From Gammaproteobacteria bacterium (GTDB taxonomy: Bacteria; Pseudomonadota; Gammaproteobacteria; Pseudomonadales; Azotimanducaceae_A): a DNA stretch of 64,000 bases. Positions 16,898-27,400 of this stretch are shown in pieces (positions within the stretch are counted from its first letter, which is position 1; each line of letters starts with the position of its first letter). The notes beneath the pieces were generated by a model. It saw only the letters and a program-made list of their open reading frames with translations. It did no database searches and was not told where the DNA came from. The DNA lies in the NCBI GenBank assembly GCA_012960755.1, contig DUAT01000088.1, positions 1-64,000 of the forward strand. Direction: 5' to 3'. Made by a program: the position numbers and the translations under genes.

Positions 16898-17784
16898 TAA
16901 GCAACAACTCCCAATATGCGTTGCTGCATGCGATTGCCAAAGCCCATGTTTTGGCAAAATTTACTGATCGCGCTCTCATCAACTCTGCCAGGGTGGACAT
17001 CGTCTTGTTGCACTTCCATCGGCACATCACACTTGATCCCCGTGATGCGGCGGTAGAGTCGCAGTTTGTCCCCATGTTCAGTCAAGGTCGCTTGCAGCCT
17101 GACTGCGCCACGAATTTTAGTATCTGGAATTCGTGCCAGATTGTTGAGCAGGTTTTCCAGGCTGTGAAAATGCGACAGCAGTCTCGCCGCTGTTTTCGCG
17201 CCAATGCCCGGCGCGCCTGGTATGTTGTCGACAGTGTCACCGGCCAATGCGAGGAAATCGGCGATCTGTTCGCAGGAAACACCGAATTTATCAAATACAC
17301 CAGCAGGATCCGTGTACTGATCAGCAGCAAAATCCCACATTACGTCACCGGGCTTCAGCAGCTGACCAAGGTCTTTGTCTCTCGAGATGATGACGACTGG
17401 TGATGTTTTAGCTAGTAGTTTCGCGAGAGTCCCAATGATGTCATCTGCCTCATAATGCTTTAAGCAGAGTGAATGGAAACCCAACAGTCGCGTAATTTCC
17501 TGACATTGAGAAAACTGAAACTTCAGGTTCGGGTCAGGAAGCTCCCGATTTGCCTTGTACGCCGGGTAGATATCATTCCGATAACAAGTCGTGAGGCTTT
17601 CATCAAAAGCAACGGAAACCAGTGCCGGTTTTTTCGACTCGATAAAATCAAGCAAGAAGCTGGTGTAACCATAGACAGCATTAACAAGATTTCCGTTGGG
17701 ATCAAAGAAGTTCGCCGGGATCGAGTAGTAGGCCCGAAATACATAGATGGAAGCGTCAATCAGGTAAAGCGGTGTCTGGCTCAT
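16897..17784 (-). CDS. 5'-3' exonuclease / flap endonuclease (Xni-like)
   Basis: A 295-residue PIN-like 5' nuclease resembling the small domain of DNA polymerase I and E. coli ExoIX (Xni). It has the N-terminal LIDASIYVFRAYYS, metal-binding acidic clusters EADDIIGTLA and SRDKDLGQLL, and the helix-hairpin-helix GAPGIGAKTAARLL with the preceding GDTVDNIP. It would act on 5' flaps in DNA repair or primer removal. It starts at ATG 17784, directly next to the thioesterase stop at 17785, and overlaps the downstream NAD-kinase-like gene by 1 bp. Confidence 0.85.
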   Translation of the reverse strand: MSQTPLYLIDASIYVFRAYYSIPANFFDPNGNLVNAVYGYTSFLLDFIESKKPALVSVAFDESLTTCYRNDIYPAYKANRELPDPNLKFQFSQCQEITRLLGFHSLCLKHYEADDIIGTLAKLLAKTSPVVIISRDKDLGQLLKPGDVMWDFAADQYTDPAGVFDKFGVSCEQIADFLALAGDTVDNIPGAPGIGAKTAARLLSHFHSLENLLNNLARIPDTKIRGAVRLQATLTEHGDKLRLYRRITGIKCDVPMEVQQDDVHPGRVDESAISKFCQNMGFGNRMQQRILGVVA

Positions 17785-18183
17785 TTAACTTCTCAGGCGC
17801 TTCACGACGGAACTGAATGTCACCACTGTCTCATCCCCGACGAAAATCCTGCCGGTCAGAAAGACCATGGACCCTGTTTTTCGACTGACGTTCACATTAC
17901 ACTCTACAATCGCACCAATCTCGGCCGCCGAAACGAACTCGCAGCTGTAGCTGACAGTGATACAGCTTTCATCCTGGTAGTGGTCTGTCGCCTGCATGCA
18001 TAAACAATAATCTGCGAATGTCATCAACACACCGCCATGCACAATACCGTGGGTATTGCAGTTATGTTGACTCGCCTCAAAAGCATAGTGCAGTTGATGG
18101 TTTTCATCGGTGAAATAGAAAGGCCCAATATGATCCTCAGCGGGATCAAATCCCGGATCAGTTTTATATTTGGCAGGTAGCAT
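17785..18183 (-). CDS. PaaI-type acyl-CoA thioesterase
   Basis: A 132-residue hotdog-fold protein. The signature helix HGIVHGGVLMTFADY carries the conserved glycines and the acidic residue of the PaaI/YbgC-like thioesterase group. The acyl-CoA specificity is unknown. The start ATG at 18183 overlaps the stop codon of epmC by one base, so it belongs to the same operon. Confidence 0.85.
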   Translation of the reverse strand: MLPAKYKTDPGFDPAEDHIGPFYFTDENHQLHYAFEASQHNCNTHGIVHGGVLMTFADYCLCMQATDHYQDESCITVSYSCEFVSAAEIGAIVECNVNVSRKTGSMVFLTGRIFVGDETVVTFSSVVKRLRS

Positions 18184-18698
18184 TAAACAGTTAACCCCTC
18201 ATAGTGACGCCGCTGAGTGTAGTCCACCTCCAATCCGGCTAACGCGTTCGCGAATAATCTGGCTCTCGGTGGCAAGCCCTGCAGCAGAAATTTGTCCACG
18301 TGTCTCTTCACCTGGCGTCCAAAATCAGACAGATCGTGATCTTTCAATGTCAGATTGTCGGCACTAAGGCGAAACGAAACACCCGCCGCGACGCTGAATA
18401 TCCATTCCAGCGCTTGCGGTCTGGCTTCCACAGCCTCAAACTTCAACTGATTTGCCTTGTCCCGATCAGCGCTATACCAGTATCCATAGTCGTTAACCGC
18501 TCTTCTCGATGGACCTGCAAGACACCAGTGCGACACTTCATGGAGCGCGCTGGCGACAAAATCTTCGCGGAAAAAAATCCCGTGTTCGTTCTCGCCACCG
18601 ACACGGTAAAACGGTTCTGTCTCACCCCCTGTCAATGCGGTGATATGAGATTCCTGAAACAGGTCATTGAAGATAGAGACAACCCTGTCTGCCTTCAC
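18183..18698 (-). CDS. epmC: Elongation factor P hydroxylase EpmC
   Basis: A 171-residue protein of the EpmC/YfcM family, which hydroxylates the lysyl-lysine of elongation factor P. The metal-binding HEVSH motif is at residues 53-57, and the following SRRAVNDYGYWYSADRD block is characteristic. The length is close to the E. coli protein. EpmA, EpmB and efp themselves are not in the window. Confidence 0.88.
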   Translation of the reverse strand: MKADRVVSIFNDLFQESHITALTGGETEPFYRVGGENEHGIFFREDFVASALHEVSHWCLAGPSRRAVNDYGYWYSADRDKANQLKFEAVEARPQALEWIFSVAAGVSFRLSADNLTLKDHDLSDFGRQVKRHVDKFLLQGLPPRARLFANALAGLEVDYTQRRHYEGLTV

Positions 18699-18708
18699 GT
18701 CACGACCC

Positions 18709-19188
18709 TCACGGGTCGGGTTCCAATTCAGAATCCGGCAGGCAAACTGTTCCAGCCAGTTGTTCTACATAATCAGCGGAAAGAAACTCACACCCGGACA
18801 AAAGATGATTTAGATACCAACTCGCCGGTTTTAAGCCTTCCTCGATAAAATCCGGGTTGGCAACATACACCCAAACATCAATGAACCCGTTGACTGTTTT
18901 CACCGGGGCGAGAACTCGATTGTAGCGGACTGGATAACCCTCGAACGGGTCCATTTTTGTAATCTGATGCCTGTCCGTCAGATGGTAGACTACCCCTTCA
19001 ACATGACTGTCCCGGTGTTCGACAACATTCGCCGAAGCCGCGCCGGGGTATTTCACCGAACGTTTGTTGAATGCCAGCTTGTAACCGGACAAGGTACCGG
19101 ACTCGCACAAGGTGTAACCCATTTTACGGCGCACAACCCTGGCGGGGTTCATATTGCTGCCATAGGCAAAATAGAAGTGACTCCTCAC
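18709..19188 (-). CDS. Gamma-glutamylcyclotransferase-like protein
   Basis: A 159-residue protein with the family hallmark FAYGSNMNP at residues 7-15 and the central glutamate region VEGVVYHLT. Members release 5-oxoproline from gamma-glutamyl amines or glutathione-derived peptides. The precise substrate is open. It is 10 bp upstream of epmC in the same operon and just downstream of tusA. Confidence 0.82.
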   Translation of the reverse strand: MRSHFYFAYGSNMNPARVVRRKMGYTLCESGTLSGYKLAFNKRSVKYPGAASANVVEHRDSHVEGVVYHLTDRHQITKMDPFEGYPVRYNRVLAPVKTVNGFIDVWVYVANPDFIEEGLKPASWYLNHLLSGCEFLSADYVEQLAGTVCLPDSELEPDP

Positions 19189-19194
19189 GCTGTT

Positions 19195-19428
19195 TTAGCC
19201 CTTACGAATCCAAAACCGGTATTCTTTTTCATCTTCTTCTTTGCACAGGAGTTCATGATTTAGAAATTTACAAAACTTCGGAAAATCCCAGGTCGTAGAA
19301 GGATCTGTGGCAACAACCTTTATCACCTGACCTGACGTCATATCCATCATTTTGTTCCGAACAATCATAAGAGGTTCGGGGCATCTGAGCCCTTTCGTAT
19401 CCACAGTAACATCGACTTTCTTATCCAT
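19195..19428 (-). CDS. tusA: Sulfur carrier protein TusA
   Basis: A 77-residue TusA/SirA family sulfur relay protein. The active cysteine is in LRCPEPLMIVRNKM. It accepts persulfide sulfur and passes it toward tRNA thiolation or other sulfur pathways. It is a good-length single-domain member, 6 bp before the cyclotransferase gene in the minus-strand run. Confidence 0.9.
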   Translation of the reverse strand: MDKKVDVTVDTKGLRCPEPLMIVRNKMMDMTSGQVIKVVATDPSTTWDFPKFCKFLNHELLCKEEDEKEYRFWIRKG

Positions 19429-19565
19429 AGTGGTATTTTAATGACTTTTCATGAGGAATTTCCGATTTTTAGTCGAACATATTCCTAAAAGGTGATGATA
19501 GAACTTCACATTATCAGTGCCGTGAGTATAATTCGCTGCTATTTTTCAGCACAGCAACATCAGAC

Positions 19566-19853
19566 ATGATACGCGTACTTATAGAAAGAAACATCGCCGA
19601 AGGCCTGGAACACTACTACGACTGCACAATAAAGCGTACCGTGAGTACAGTAATCACTGCACCCGGGTGTATTTCTGGCGAGTCCCTGAGGGACCCAAGC
19701 AATACCAGCCGTCGGATCGTCATGTCCAAATGGGAATCCAGGGAAGACTGGGACAATTGGTTTCACTCTTTTGAACGCCGGAACGTGATTTCCGAAATCT
19801 CCCCCATGTTGGAAGGTAAGGAGAAGATCACGATGTTGGAGTTAACCAACTAG
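19566..19853 (+). CDS. Antibiotic biosynthesis monooxygenase (ABM) domain protein
   Basis: A 95-residue single-domain protein with the ferredoxin-like ABM fold pattern: MIRVLIERNIAEG first strand, TAPGCISGE, then MSKWESREDWDNWFHS. Relatives are small monooxygenases or heme/quinone-handling proteins; no cofactor site can be assigned. It is monocistronic and followed by a strong inverted repeat. Confidence 0.7.
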   Translation: MIRVLIERNIAEGLEHYYDCTIKRTVSTVITAPGCISGESLRDPSNTSRRIVMSKWESREDWDNWFHSFERRNVISEISPMLEGKEKITMLELTN

Positions 19854-20245
19854 GTTTTTCGTCGAATAAGTCTGTACGGGTTTCCCGGCGGGAAACCTGA
19901 ATCTTCAAGAATGTTGAGACGAGAAATGGTAGCCCTGGTCTCCCATTATTCGGCATCATCTTGCTGGACGGCCGAAAGTCAGGCCCCGCGGATGGGTGGG
20001 GACGCCGAGTCTCATGCCGGTACGGAAAGCACACACCCGACCAGGGAATCCGAACAGACTGTATTCGAACAGTACATTCTCAGTTATTTTTACCTTCGAG
20101 CCGACCAGTTAGTGAGCTTGCATGGATTCATCACAATGAGCCAACTACGCTCAGTGATACCGTAAATTAGTGCGCGAATGGAGGACAATAATACTATTAT
20201 GAAATAAATATTGTCAGATCAAGCCTAGTTTCAATACAATCACTA
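19854..20245. other. Gene-free stretch with a hairpin
   Basis: About 390 bp with no credible gene; the short frames here lack coding character. At 19879-19897 there is a perfect 8-bp stem with a 3-bp loop (GGTTTCCC-GGC-GGGAAACC), 25 bp after the ABM gene. No T-tract follows, so it is at best an atypical terminator. The rest is AT-rich toward the dehydrogenase gene end. Confidence 0.5.
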
Positions 20246-22474
20246 TCAGTTGTATCTTAAATCTTCCTTCAACCGGTGTGCCTCGGAAATAACATATCCC
20301 TGGATTGCGCTGACATCATAATCGGTCAGAACGTCCTTGAAGCCCACCATACCGTTGTCCTTCAGCAAACCATCAATAACGATTTCCTTAAATGCGAGGT
20401 GTTTCGCTGCTGGCATATGCCGCAGATCCGGCAATACACCGCCACCATGTAATCCGGGGCCATGACAAACGCCGCAATAGTTGTGATATACCGCCTTGCC
20501 GTGGGCGATCTGTTCAGCAGATGCCGTTAATTCCGGTGGTGCCGGTATTGGGCCCGATGGTGCAATCGGTGGCAGATGCTCGCTCCCCCCCAGCTTAAAC
20601 GTCAGAATTCGACCGCGATTTTTCTGGTTTAACTTTTCTGCCGCGCCACCGGCTGCCAAAGCAAACGCGCCACCCCAACCTGCAACGACGGTGATGTACT
20701 GTTCTCCATCTACCGTAAAGGTCACGGGAGGTGCAATAACGCCCGTCTGCGCAGGTGCCGACCAGAGTTCTTCACCACTGTCCGCGCGATACGCTTTCAC
20801 GTCACCCGCTGATGTACCCTGGAAAATCAGGTTACCCGCAGTAGAAAGCATGCCGCCATTCCAGGAACCCGCGTGCTGGATGCGCCAGACTTCCTCCTGT
20901 TTTACCGGGTCCCAGGCTGAAACATAGCCACGCAACATGCCGTCAATCCTGTTCTCAACGGCCCGGTCACCCACTGGTGCATTTAATTGCCAGTCAATTG
21001 AAAGATTCCAGCGACCTTCTTCATAATGAAATTGAGGTTCGTTGCCGTACGAAAACGGAATGTCCAGCGCGGGAATATAAACAAGCCCTGTGTCAGGACT
21101 ATATGACATCGGATGCCAGTTATGACCGCCATAAGGAGAGGGTTTGGCAAACGCTGCTTCCAGTTGATCGTCACTCAATCCATTGATAGCGGCAATTTTT
21201 TCTTCATCGTTCATCGTCTGGAATGGATTGTTAGCCTGATAACGGGCATTTTCGGTTTCGACGGGACGGCCGGTTTCAGGGTCGATATGCGTCGCCCAGC
21301 TTATTGGAACATAGGGTTTTGCAGAGATGAATTCACCAGTGGCTCGATCCAGCACATAGAAGAAACCGTTTTTCGGTGCCTGCATGATGACCTTGCGGAC
21401 CTCCCCATTGATGGTGAGTTCGGTCAGGATCATATGTTGAGTTGCTGTATAATCCCAGGTGTCACCAGGCGACGTCTGGTAATGCCAGACGTACTCGCCA
21501 GTATCAGGGTTCAGCGCAACAATGCTCGAAAGGTATAAATTGTCCCCTCCACCGGGGCTTCTTACCACGTGATTCCAGGGTGAACCATTGCCAACACCGA
21601 CATAGAGTAAATTCAGCTCTGGATCAAAAGCAAATGAATCCCAAGCTGTACCACCGCCGCCCACCTTCCACCATTCACCGGTCCAGGTTTTTGCCGCAGC
21701 TTCCATCGCCGCATTTTCAAAGCCATCGGCAGGATTCCCCGGCACCGTATAAAAACGCCATGCCTGTTCACCGGTTTCAGCACTGTAGGCGGTTACATAA
21801 CCTCGTACCCCGTATTCAGCCCCGCCATTCCCAATAATCACCTTGTCCTTGATCACCCGGGGTGCGCCGGTAATCGTATAGGGTCGAGTGCGATCAATGG
21901 TGTTGACGTCCCAGGCTTCTTCGCCGGTTGCGGCATCAATTGAAATCAACCTGCCATCAATCGTACCGACGTAAACCTTGCCTTTCCAGACTGCAACGCC
22001 GCGATTAACAACATCACAGCATGCATTAGCGCCCCAGGACCGGGGAACTTTCGGATCATACCTCCAGATCAGTTCACCGGTTTTCGCGTTGTGGGCAAAT
22101 ACCACGCTCCAGGAGGCAGTCGTATACATCACCCCATCAACAACAATCGGAGATGCCTCGAGGCCTCTGTTGGTTCCGGTATCGAAATACCACGCAAGAC
22201 CCAGTTGATTGACATTGTCCGCATTGATCTTTGCGAGAGGGCTGTATCGGCTTTCATCGTAAGTTCGGCCATGGGCCAGCCAGTTACCCGGTTCTGTATC
22301 TGCGTTGTTAATTCGAGCACCATCTACGGTGCCCGTCACCTCCCGAATGTGGTCGGCAAAAGATGAGACTTCGACCACAGATTCCGGACCTGGGGCGACT
22401 TCTTTGTTGAACACAAAATAGGCGATTCCCCCGACAACTACTAACCCAATGAGAATGGCCACTGTCTTGTTCAT
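20246..22474 (-). CDS. PQQ-dependent quinohemoprotein alcohol dehydrogenase
   Basis: A 742-residue enzyme that oxidises alcohols in the periplasm and passes electrons to a cytochrome chain. It has an N-terminal membrane/signal segment (about 4-22), an eight-bladed PQQ beta-propeller, and a C-terminal cytochrome c domain with the heme motif CGVCH (about residues 668-672). The adjacent Cys-Cys ring of PQQ enzymes is in NACCDVV. The catalytic region reads TWDYTATQ; the residue two after the catalytic Asp is Thr, not the second Asp of lanthanide enzymes, which suggests Ca2+. No PQQ synthesis genes are in the window. Confidence 0.9.
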   Translation of the reverse strand: MNKTVAILIGLVVVGGIAYFVFNKEVAPGPESVVEVSSFADHIREVTGTVDGARINNADTEPGNWLAHGRTYDESRYSPLAKINADNVNQLGLAWYFDTGTNRGLEASPIVVDGVMYTTASWSVVFAHNAKTGELIWRYDPKVPRSWGANACCDVVNRGVAVWKGKVYVGTIDGRLISIDAATGEEAWDVNTIDRTRPYTITGAPRVIKDKVIIGNGGAEYGVRGYVTAYSAETGEQAWRFYTVPGNPADGFENAAMEAAAKTWTGEWWKVGGGGTAWDSFAFDPELNLLYVGVGNGSPWNHVVRSPGGGDNLYLSSIVALNPDTGEYVWHYQTSPGDTWDYTATQHMILTELTINGEVRKVIMQAPKNGFFYVLDRATGEFISAKPYVPISWATHIDPETGRPVETENARYQANNPFQTMNDEEKIAAINGLSDDQLEAAFAKPSPYGGHNWHPMSYSPDTGLVYIPALDIPFSYGNEPQFHYEEGRWNLSIDWQLNAPVGDRAVENRIDGMLRGYVSAWDPVKQEEVWRIQHAGSWNGGMLSTAGNLIFQGTSAGDVKAYRADSGEELWSAPAQTGVIAPPVTFTVDGEQYITVVAGWGGAFALAAGGAAEKLNQKNRGRILTFKLGGSEHLPPIAPSGPIPAPPELTASAEQIAHGKAVYHNYCGVCHGPGLHGGGVLPDLRHMPAAKHLAFKEIVIDGLLKDNGMVGFKDVLTDYDVSAIQGYVISEAHRLKEDLRYN

Positions 22475-22599
22475 ATCGATCTCGCTTTTTTGTTGTTATT
22501 CGCTGAAACGGATGCTACTTCAGCGGGACAAGCCCTGCAAGCACAGCTATTGAGGGTCGCATCAGTTAAATTGAAGCGGAATATACGAGGGCTTATGAC

Positions 22600-23136
22600 C
22601 TAACGATTTAACAATCCCATCATGCTTTTTGCAGTGTGTTGATCAAATTTGACACGATACTTAAGAAACACGCCTTTAGCGGTGTACTCACTGCCACTAA
22701 AGTCATCGTCCTTGAACCCGGTGAAGTTGTAACCCAATGACATCCAGATGTTTCTGGCCATGTTGTAGCCAACTGAGACGCCATAGGAATGGTCGGACAT
22801 GTCTGAATTGTAAGTGTTGTACATGCTCCCCTGGAATCCGATGTCCCATTTGGATCCCATATCACGCCTGACTTCCATGCCATAGAGATCCGTTAAACCG
22901 CTATATTCATCACCATCGAAGTTGTCGATAACATACTTCAGACCATACTGAAATGCGACCTGGGTTTTGTCGCCCCACAGATAATTTGCGTTAAGGTTAT
23001 TAATAATCTTCTGGCTGCGAACGTCAAAGCCTGAGCCCTGAATTGAGCTCTGTTGAAGATCCAATCGGTTAAACAAACTCCAGCGGCTTTTTTCCGGCCT
23101 GAGTGAATAACCCAGTTGGGTTATCGCAATTATCAT
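22600..23136 (-). pseudogene. C-terminal fragment of a large outer-membrane beta-barrel protein
   Basis: A 178-residue frame that begins abruptly in barrel-like sequence (ITQLGYSLRPEKSRW) with no signal peptide. It is made of alternating aromatic strands (NLNANYLWGDKTQVAFQYGLKYV, GYNMARNIWMSLGYNFTG) and ends in a typical outer-membrane strand (VFLKYRVKFD). I recognise it as like the last about 180 residues of very large surface/repeat proteins. A stop codon lies 9 bp upstream of the ATG, and the region beyond does not continue the protein, so the front of the gene is gone. Confidence 0.55.
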
Positions 23137-23371
23137 AGAATTCTAATGAAGTATAATGCTTAACTGCTCTTTGCTCTATGGATAAGTCTGGCAGTCTCAC
23201 TTTCCAAAACACGGAAGACCAGGAGAGCTCACCCATCGGATCAAAAATACGGGACGCAACTTCACCAATTGGTAATTATAGGAGTACGAAGGCGGAATGT
23301 TGCTTACATAGGATCAGCGGGTATTTATTGATGACAGGTGGCTTTCCTGGCTTGACCACTTTAAGTACTCA

Positions 23372-23614
23372 CTAGCCCAGGCGAGTCACAGGTACTATCG
23401 AACAGGAATCGGTTTGTGAGTCAAATACAATAGCCACCTCATTTTTTTGTAGTTGATGGCGTACCTGTGTCACCTTTTCTGCCATCGAAATTTCATAGGT
23501 ACCATATTCTGTCCCCTCCCGGCTGACAAAGTCCTCGATTACTCCACGCAGGGCATCATCCGATAGAGATTGCCAGGGGATTGTCATCTGCTGATCCATT
23601 TTCCCGTGCTCCAC
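23372..23614 (-). CDS. yheU: YheU/UPF0270 family protein
   Basis: An 80-residue protein matching the YheU (UPF0270) family: IPWQSLSDDALRGVIEDFVSREG, then the helix EKVTQVRHQLQKNEVAIVFD. The function is unknown, and the family is found in gammaproteobacteria. It is divergent from the response-regulator gene at 23719. Confidence 0.85.
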   Translation of the reverse strand: MEHGKMDQQMTIPWQSLSDDALRGVIEDFVSREGTEYGTYEISMAEKVTQVRHQLQKNEVAIVFDSQTDSCSIVPVTRLG

Positions 23615-23718
23615 AACACTTCAGAACGCCTTATACGCTATGATATAAAGCAGTCACGCATTGTGCTTCTCAACCATTGCCCTGATAAACTAATGTCCGG
23701 TACAGGAATACCGCTTTT

Positions 23719-24429
23719 ATGACGCAACAACCGACCAATTTACTGATAGTTGAAGATGAGCCTATAACCCGGGCGCAATTGGCAGCACATTTTGAAAAGG
23801 AAGGCTATCACGTATTTACGAAGGAAGATGCAAACGGGGTTGCGACGCTGGTATCTGAACAGGATATTGAATTGTGCCTGGTGGATATCAACCTGCCAGG
23901 CAAAGACGGATTGACGTTAACCCGCGAACTTCGCAGCAATTCAGATGTAGGTATTATCCTCGTCACCGGCAAGGATGAGCAAATCGATCGCATCGTCGGG
24001 CTTGAAAGTGGTGCTGATGATTATGTCACCAAACCTTGTGACATGAGGGAACTCTTGTCTCGGGTAAAAAACCTGATCCGGAGAGTTAGAGCCCAGGAAA
24101 AACAAAAACAAAAAAACTTCAACAGAGTATTCGACGGCTGGTCACTGGACTTGAACAAGCGAGAATTGATGACGCCAGAGGGTGAAATTCAGCCACTTTC
24201 TGCAGGTGAGTTCCATCTATTGCTGGCCCTGATTGAAAATGCCGGAAAAGTCCTCACCCGGGACGAGCTAATGAACAAGATCCGGAACCGGGAATGGTAT
24301 CCGGACGACCGCTATATTGACGTGCTGGTTGGCCAGGTACGCAGGAAATTTCGCAAGCATGCACCGGACATAACGTTTATTAGTACGATTCATGGTACCG
24401 GATACCTGTTTGCACCGACCGTTCATTGA
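23719..24429 (+). CDS. OmpR-family response regulator (TorR/ArcA-like)
   Basis: A 236-residue two-component regulator. The receiver domain (1-120) has the acidic pair E12/D13, phospho-acceptor Asp56 (LVDINLPGKDG) and Lys105. The C-terminal winged-helix domain (about 140-233) has the OmpR-type ending with DRYIDVLVGQVRRKFRK and HGTGYLF. The INLPGKDGL region resembles ArcA and TorR. It lies 66 bp before the giant hybrid sensor kinase on the same strand and is its most likely output partner. Confidence 0.9.
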   Translation: MTQQPTNLLIVEDEPITRAQLAAHFEKEGYHVFTKEDANGVATLVSEQDIELCLVDINLPGKDGLTLTRELRSNSDVGIILVTGKDEQIDRIVGLESGADDYVTKPCDMRELLSRVKNLIRRVRAQEKQKQKNFNRVFDGWSLDLNKRELMTPEGEIQPLSAGEFHLLLALIENAGKVLTRDELMNKIRNREWYPDDRYIDVLVGQVRRKFRKHAPDITFISTIHGTGYLFAPTVH

Positions 24430-24495
24430 TTTGTTGTCCTGATTTAGCTGTCGCCGGGTGTAATATGGCCCAATATCATTTCACTAGGCCAGTCT

Positions 24496-27400
24496 ATGAT
24501 TTCTGTTGCGGGTTACGGCAATCTGCATATTATCCACCAGAGCGCTGAAACAGTAGTCTATTCGGCGACACGTTCGGATGATGCGAAACCCGTCGTACTC
24601 AAGCAGTTACGCCCAGAGATCGCCTCACCTGATCTGGTAGCCAGCTATGGGAAAGAGTTCGAGTTTCTTGACTCACTGGATTCCGAACTGGTCATCAAAG
24701 TCTACGAGTTGATCGAGCACAACAGTACACCAATTCTGGTGATGGAAAACTCTGGTGGGCACTCTCTGCAGCAGCTTCTGGAGAAAAAACGTTTATCCAT
24801 CCTTGAATCCGTGAAATTCACCTGGGCCATTGCAGACGCATTGGACTATCTGCACGCCAATAACATCATCCACAAGAATATTAACCAGTCCAACATTCTC
24901 TGCGACGACGATATGCAGCGGATAAAACTGATCGACTTCAGAATTGCCAGCTACCAGAGCACATCGGTGACCGCTGGCTCCGACAGAATCATGCAGGGTA
25001 CGCTGGACTACATCTCGCCAGAACAAACAGGCCGAATGAATCGATCGGTCGACTATCGATCCGACCTGTATTCGCTTGGTGCACTATTCTATGAATTGCT
25101 CACGGGGCAACCCCCCTTTCCCACCAGGGATTCTCTGCAACTGGTTTACCATCATCTTGCGCGGCAACCGACTTCACCGAAGGAAATTAACCCGGATGTG
25201 CCTGATGCACTCTGCCGGGTAGTCCTGAAGCTTCTGGAGAAGATGCCAGAAGACAGATACCAGAGCACCTATTCCATTAGACAGGATTTATCTCTTTGCA
25301 TTGGTGCGCTCGAGGATTCCAGCGCCGACAATGACAAAATAGATCGGCTACTTGATTTCGAGGTGGCGCTAGACGATATTCCGGAACAATTGAACATTTC
25401 CGAGCGTCTACTGGAGCGTGAGGATGCCCAGTTCGAACTTCGCCGGGCCCTGACAAATGTGAGTAAGGGTGGAGTTGAAGTTATTATTTGTACCGGTGAC
25501 GCAGGCGTCGGGAAATCAGCCCTGATTCGTGAACTTCAAAAGGACGTATCTTCTCGCCGTGGCTATCTCGCCACTGGCCGCCATAATGTGATCAACGCCG
25601 AAGTTCCCTACAGTGGTTTATCGGCAGCTTTTGACGATCTGTCCAGGCAATTGTTAATCCAGGAAAATCTGCCCACCATCCGACAACGCCTCAGGGAGGC
25701 CCTTATAGGCAACCTTGGCCTTTTGACCACCATGGCGCCTGGCCTAAAGCGAATTGTTGGTGACATTCCGGCCAACGAACACCGGCCACGGACCCCCTTG
25801 GAAGTGAAAAACAGACTCGCCAAGAGCGTTGTGGATTTTATCAGTGCTCTGGCTCACGATGGCAAAGTTTTCGTCCTGTTTATCGACAATCTGCAATGGA
25901 TCGATCAGGCATCACTCGAGTTATTTGAAGCCGTCCTGATACAACATAGGCCGACCCATTTCATGTTGATCTGCGCTTTTCGCAATCAGGAGCTGGCGGA
26001 AGATGATCCGACGTTAGTGATGTTCAGCCGTATCCGCGCGAAGATTCCGGAAATGAAGTTTATCAATATTCATAACCTTTCGGCTCCGAGCATCGCATCC
26101 ATGTTATCGGACTCCCTGTTTCGATCTGTCGAGGAGTCCCTGGTGCTGGCTGAGGTGATTCATTCAAAAACCAACGGCAATCCCCTGGCGGTTCGGGAAT
26201 TTCTAATGGACGTCAACCGCAAAGAACTGGTGTTTTTTGATCGGCAACACCGTGATTGGGATTGGGATATCGATCAGGTTTCAAGGGAACCTCCCACTGA
26301 AAATGTCAGCAGCGTGCTGGCAGAAAAAATAATTCACCTGGAACCTCCTACAGCCCAACTGTTGAAAATCGCCTCCTGCGTCGGCAACGAATTTGCTCTG
26401 GACACCGTAAAAAACGTATCGGGCTTGTCTTTTTCCGAGACTTCTACACGACTGTTGCAGGCGGTTCGTGAAGGCTATCTGCTCTACAGCCCATCATCGG
26501 GGCAGCAGGATAAAAGCGCCTATTACCAGTTCTCCCACGAAGGCATCCAGCAGGCAGCCTATTCTCTATTGAACAACGATGAGCGTCGCCAGATTCACAC
26601 GGACATAGGACGAACGCTGCTTCAACATCAGCCTGGCGATCAACACTACAATGTGTTTGATATTGTAAACCAGTTAAACAATAGCCTTGAAAGTCCCGAT
26701 CTCAACGAGCAGGACAAGAAAAGCCTGGCAGAATTGAACCTGGCGGCCGGTAAAAAAGCCAAACGCGCAGCAGCTTATCAGGCGTCATTTAGGTATTTTC
26801 GAACCGCCATCGCGTTGCATGGAATAAACGTTTGGGATCAATATGAGACCAGTCTGGAAATGCATCTCGAAGCCGCAGAAACAGCATATCTTTGTGGAGA
26901 TCAGGAGCAACTGGATTTACTTCTGGAATCTACATTGCAACATGCCAGAGACCCCCTCGACCAAAGCCGTGCCTTCGAGATCCGGTTACGAGCACTGGTT
27001 GCCTACAACAACCTGGAGGAAGCTATTGGGCTCGGGCATGAAGTGCTTTCCCTGTTAGGCGTTCCCCTTACCCGGGACGTTAATTCCACCCATCGCTTTG
27101 GTTTGATGCTGAAACTTCTCTATCTGACAGTTCGAATGAATCGTGGTAAAGACCACAACACCGTTACGATGCATGATCCGGTTTTGCGCGCGGTAATGCG
27201 TACCCTGATGATACTCTGCGAGGCGGGGTATCTTACCGGGAGTGACCTCACTTCTATATTCGTTTTAAAAATGACGGAACTCTCCTTAAAACATGGAATG
27301 GCACCAGAGTCGTCATTTGCATACCCGATGTTTGGCGCTTTACTGATCACGACATTCGGCAGTATAGACTCGGGTTACCGATTTGGCATGTTGGCCAGTG

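Noticed and set aside
19879..19897. 8-bp hairpin after the ABM gene as a rho-independent terminator
   Set aside because: Stem is strong but not followed by a T-tract on either strand; listed only as a hairpin.
19911..20165. 84-residue plus-strand frame in the gap before the PQQ dehydrogenase
   Set aside because: No ribosome-binding site, no family resemblance, mixed composition; kept as non-coding.
23178..23375. 65-residue plus-strand frame between the barrel fragment and yheU
   Set aside because: Overlaps the end of yheU, no recognisable motif, no start signal.
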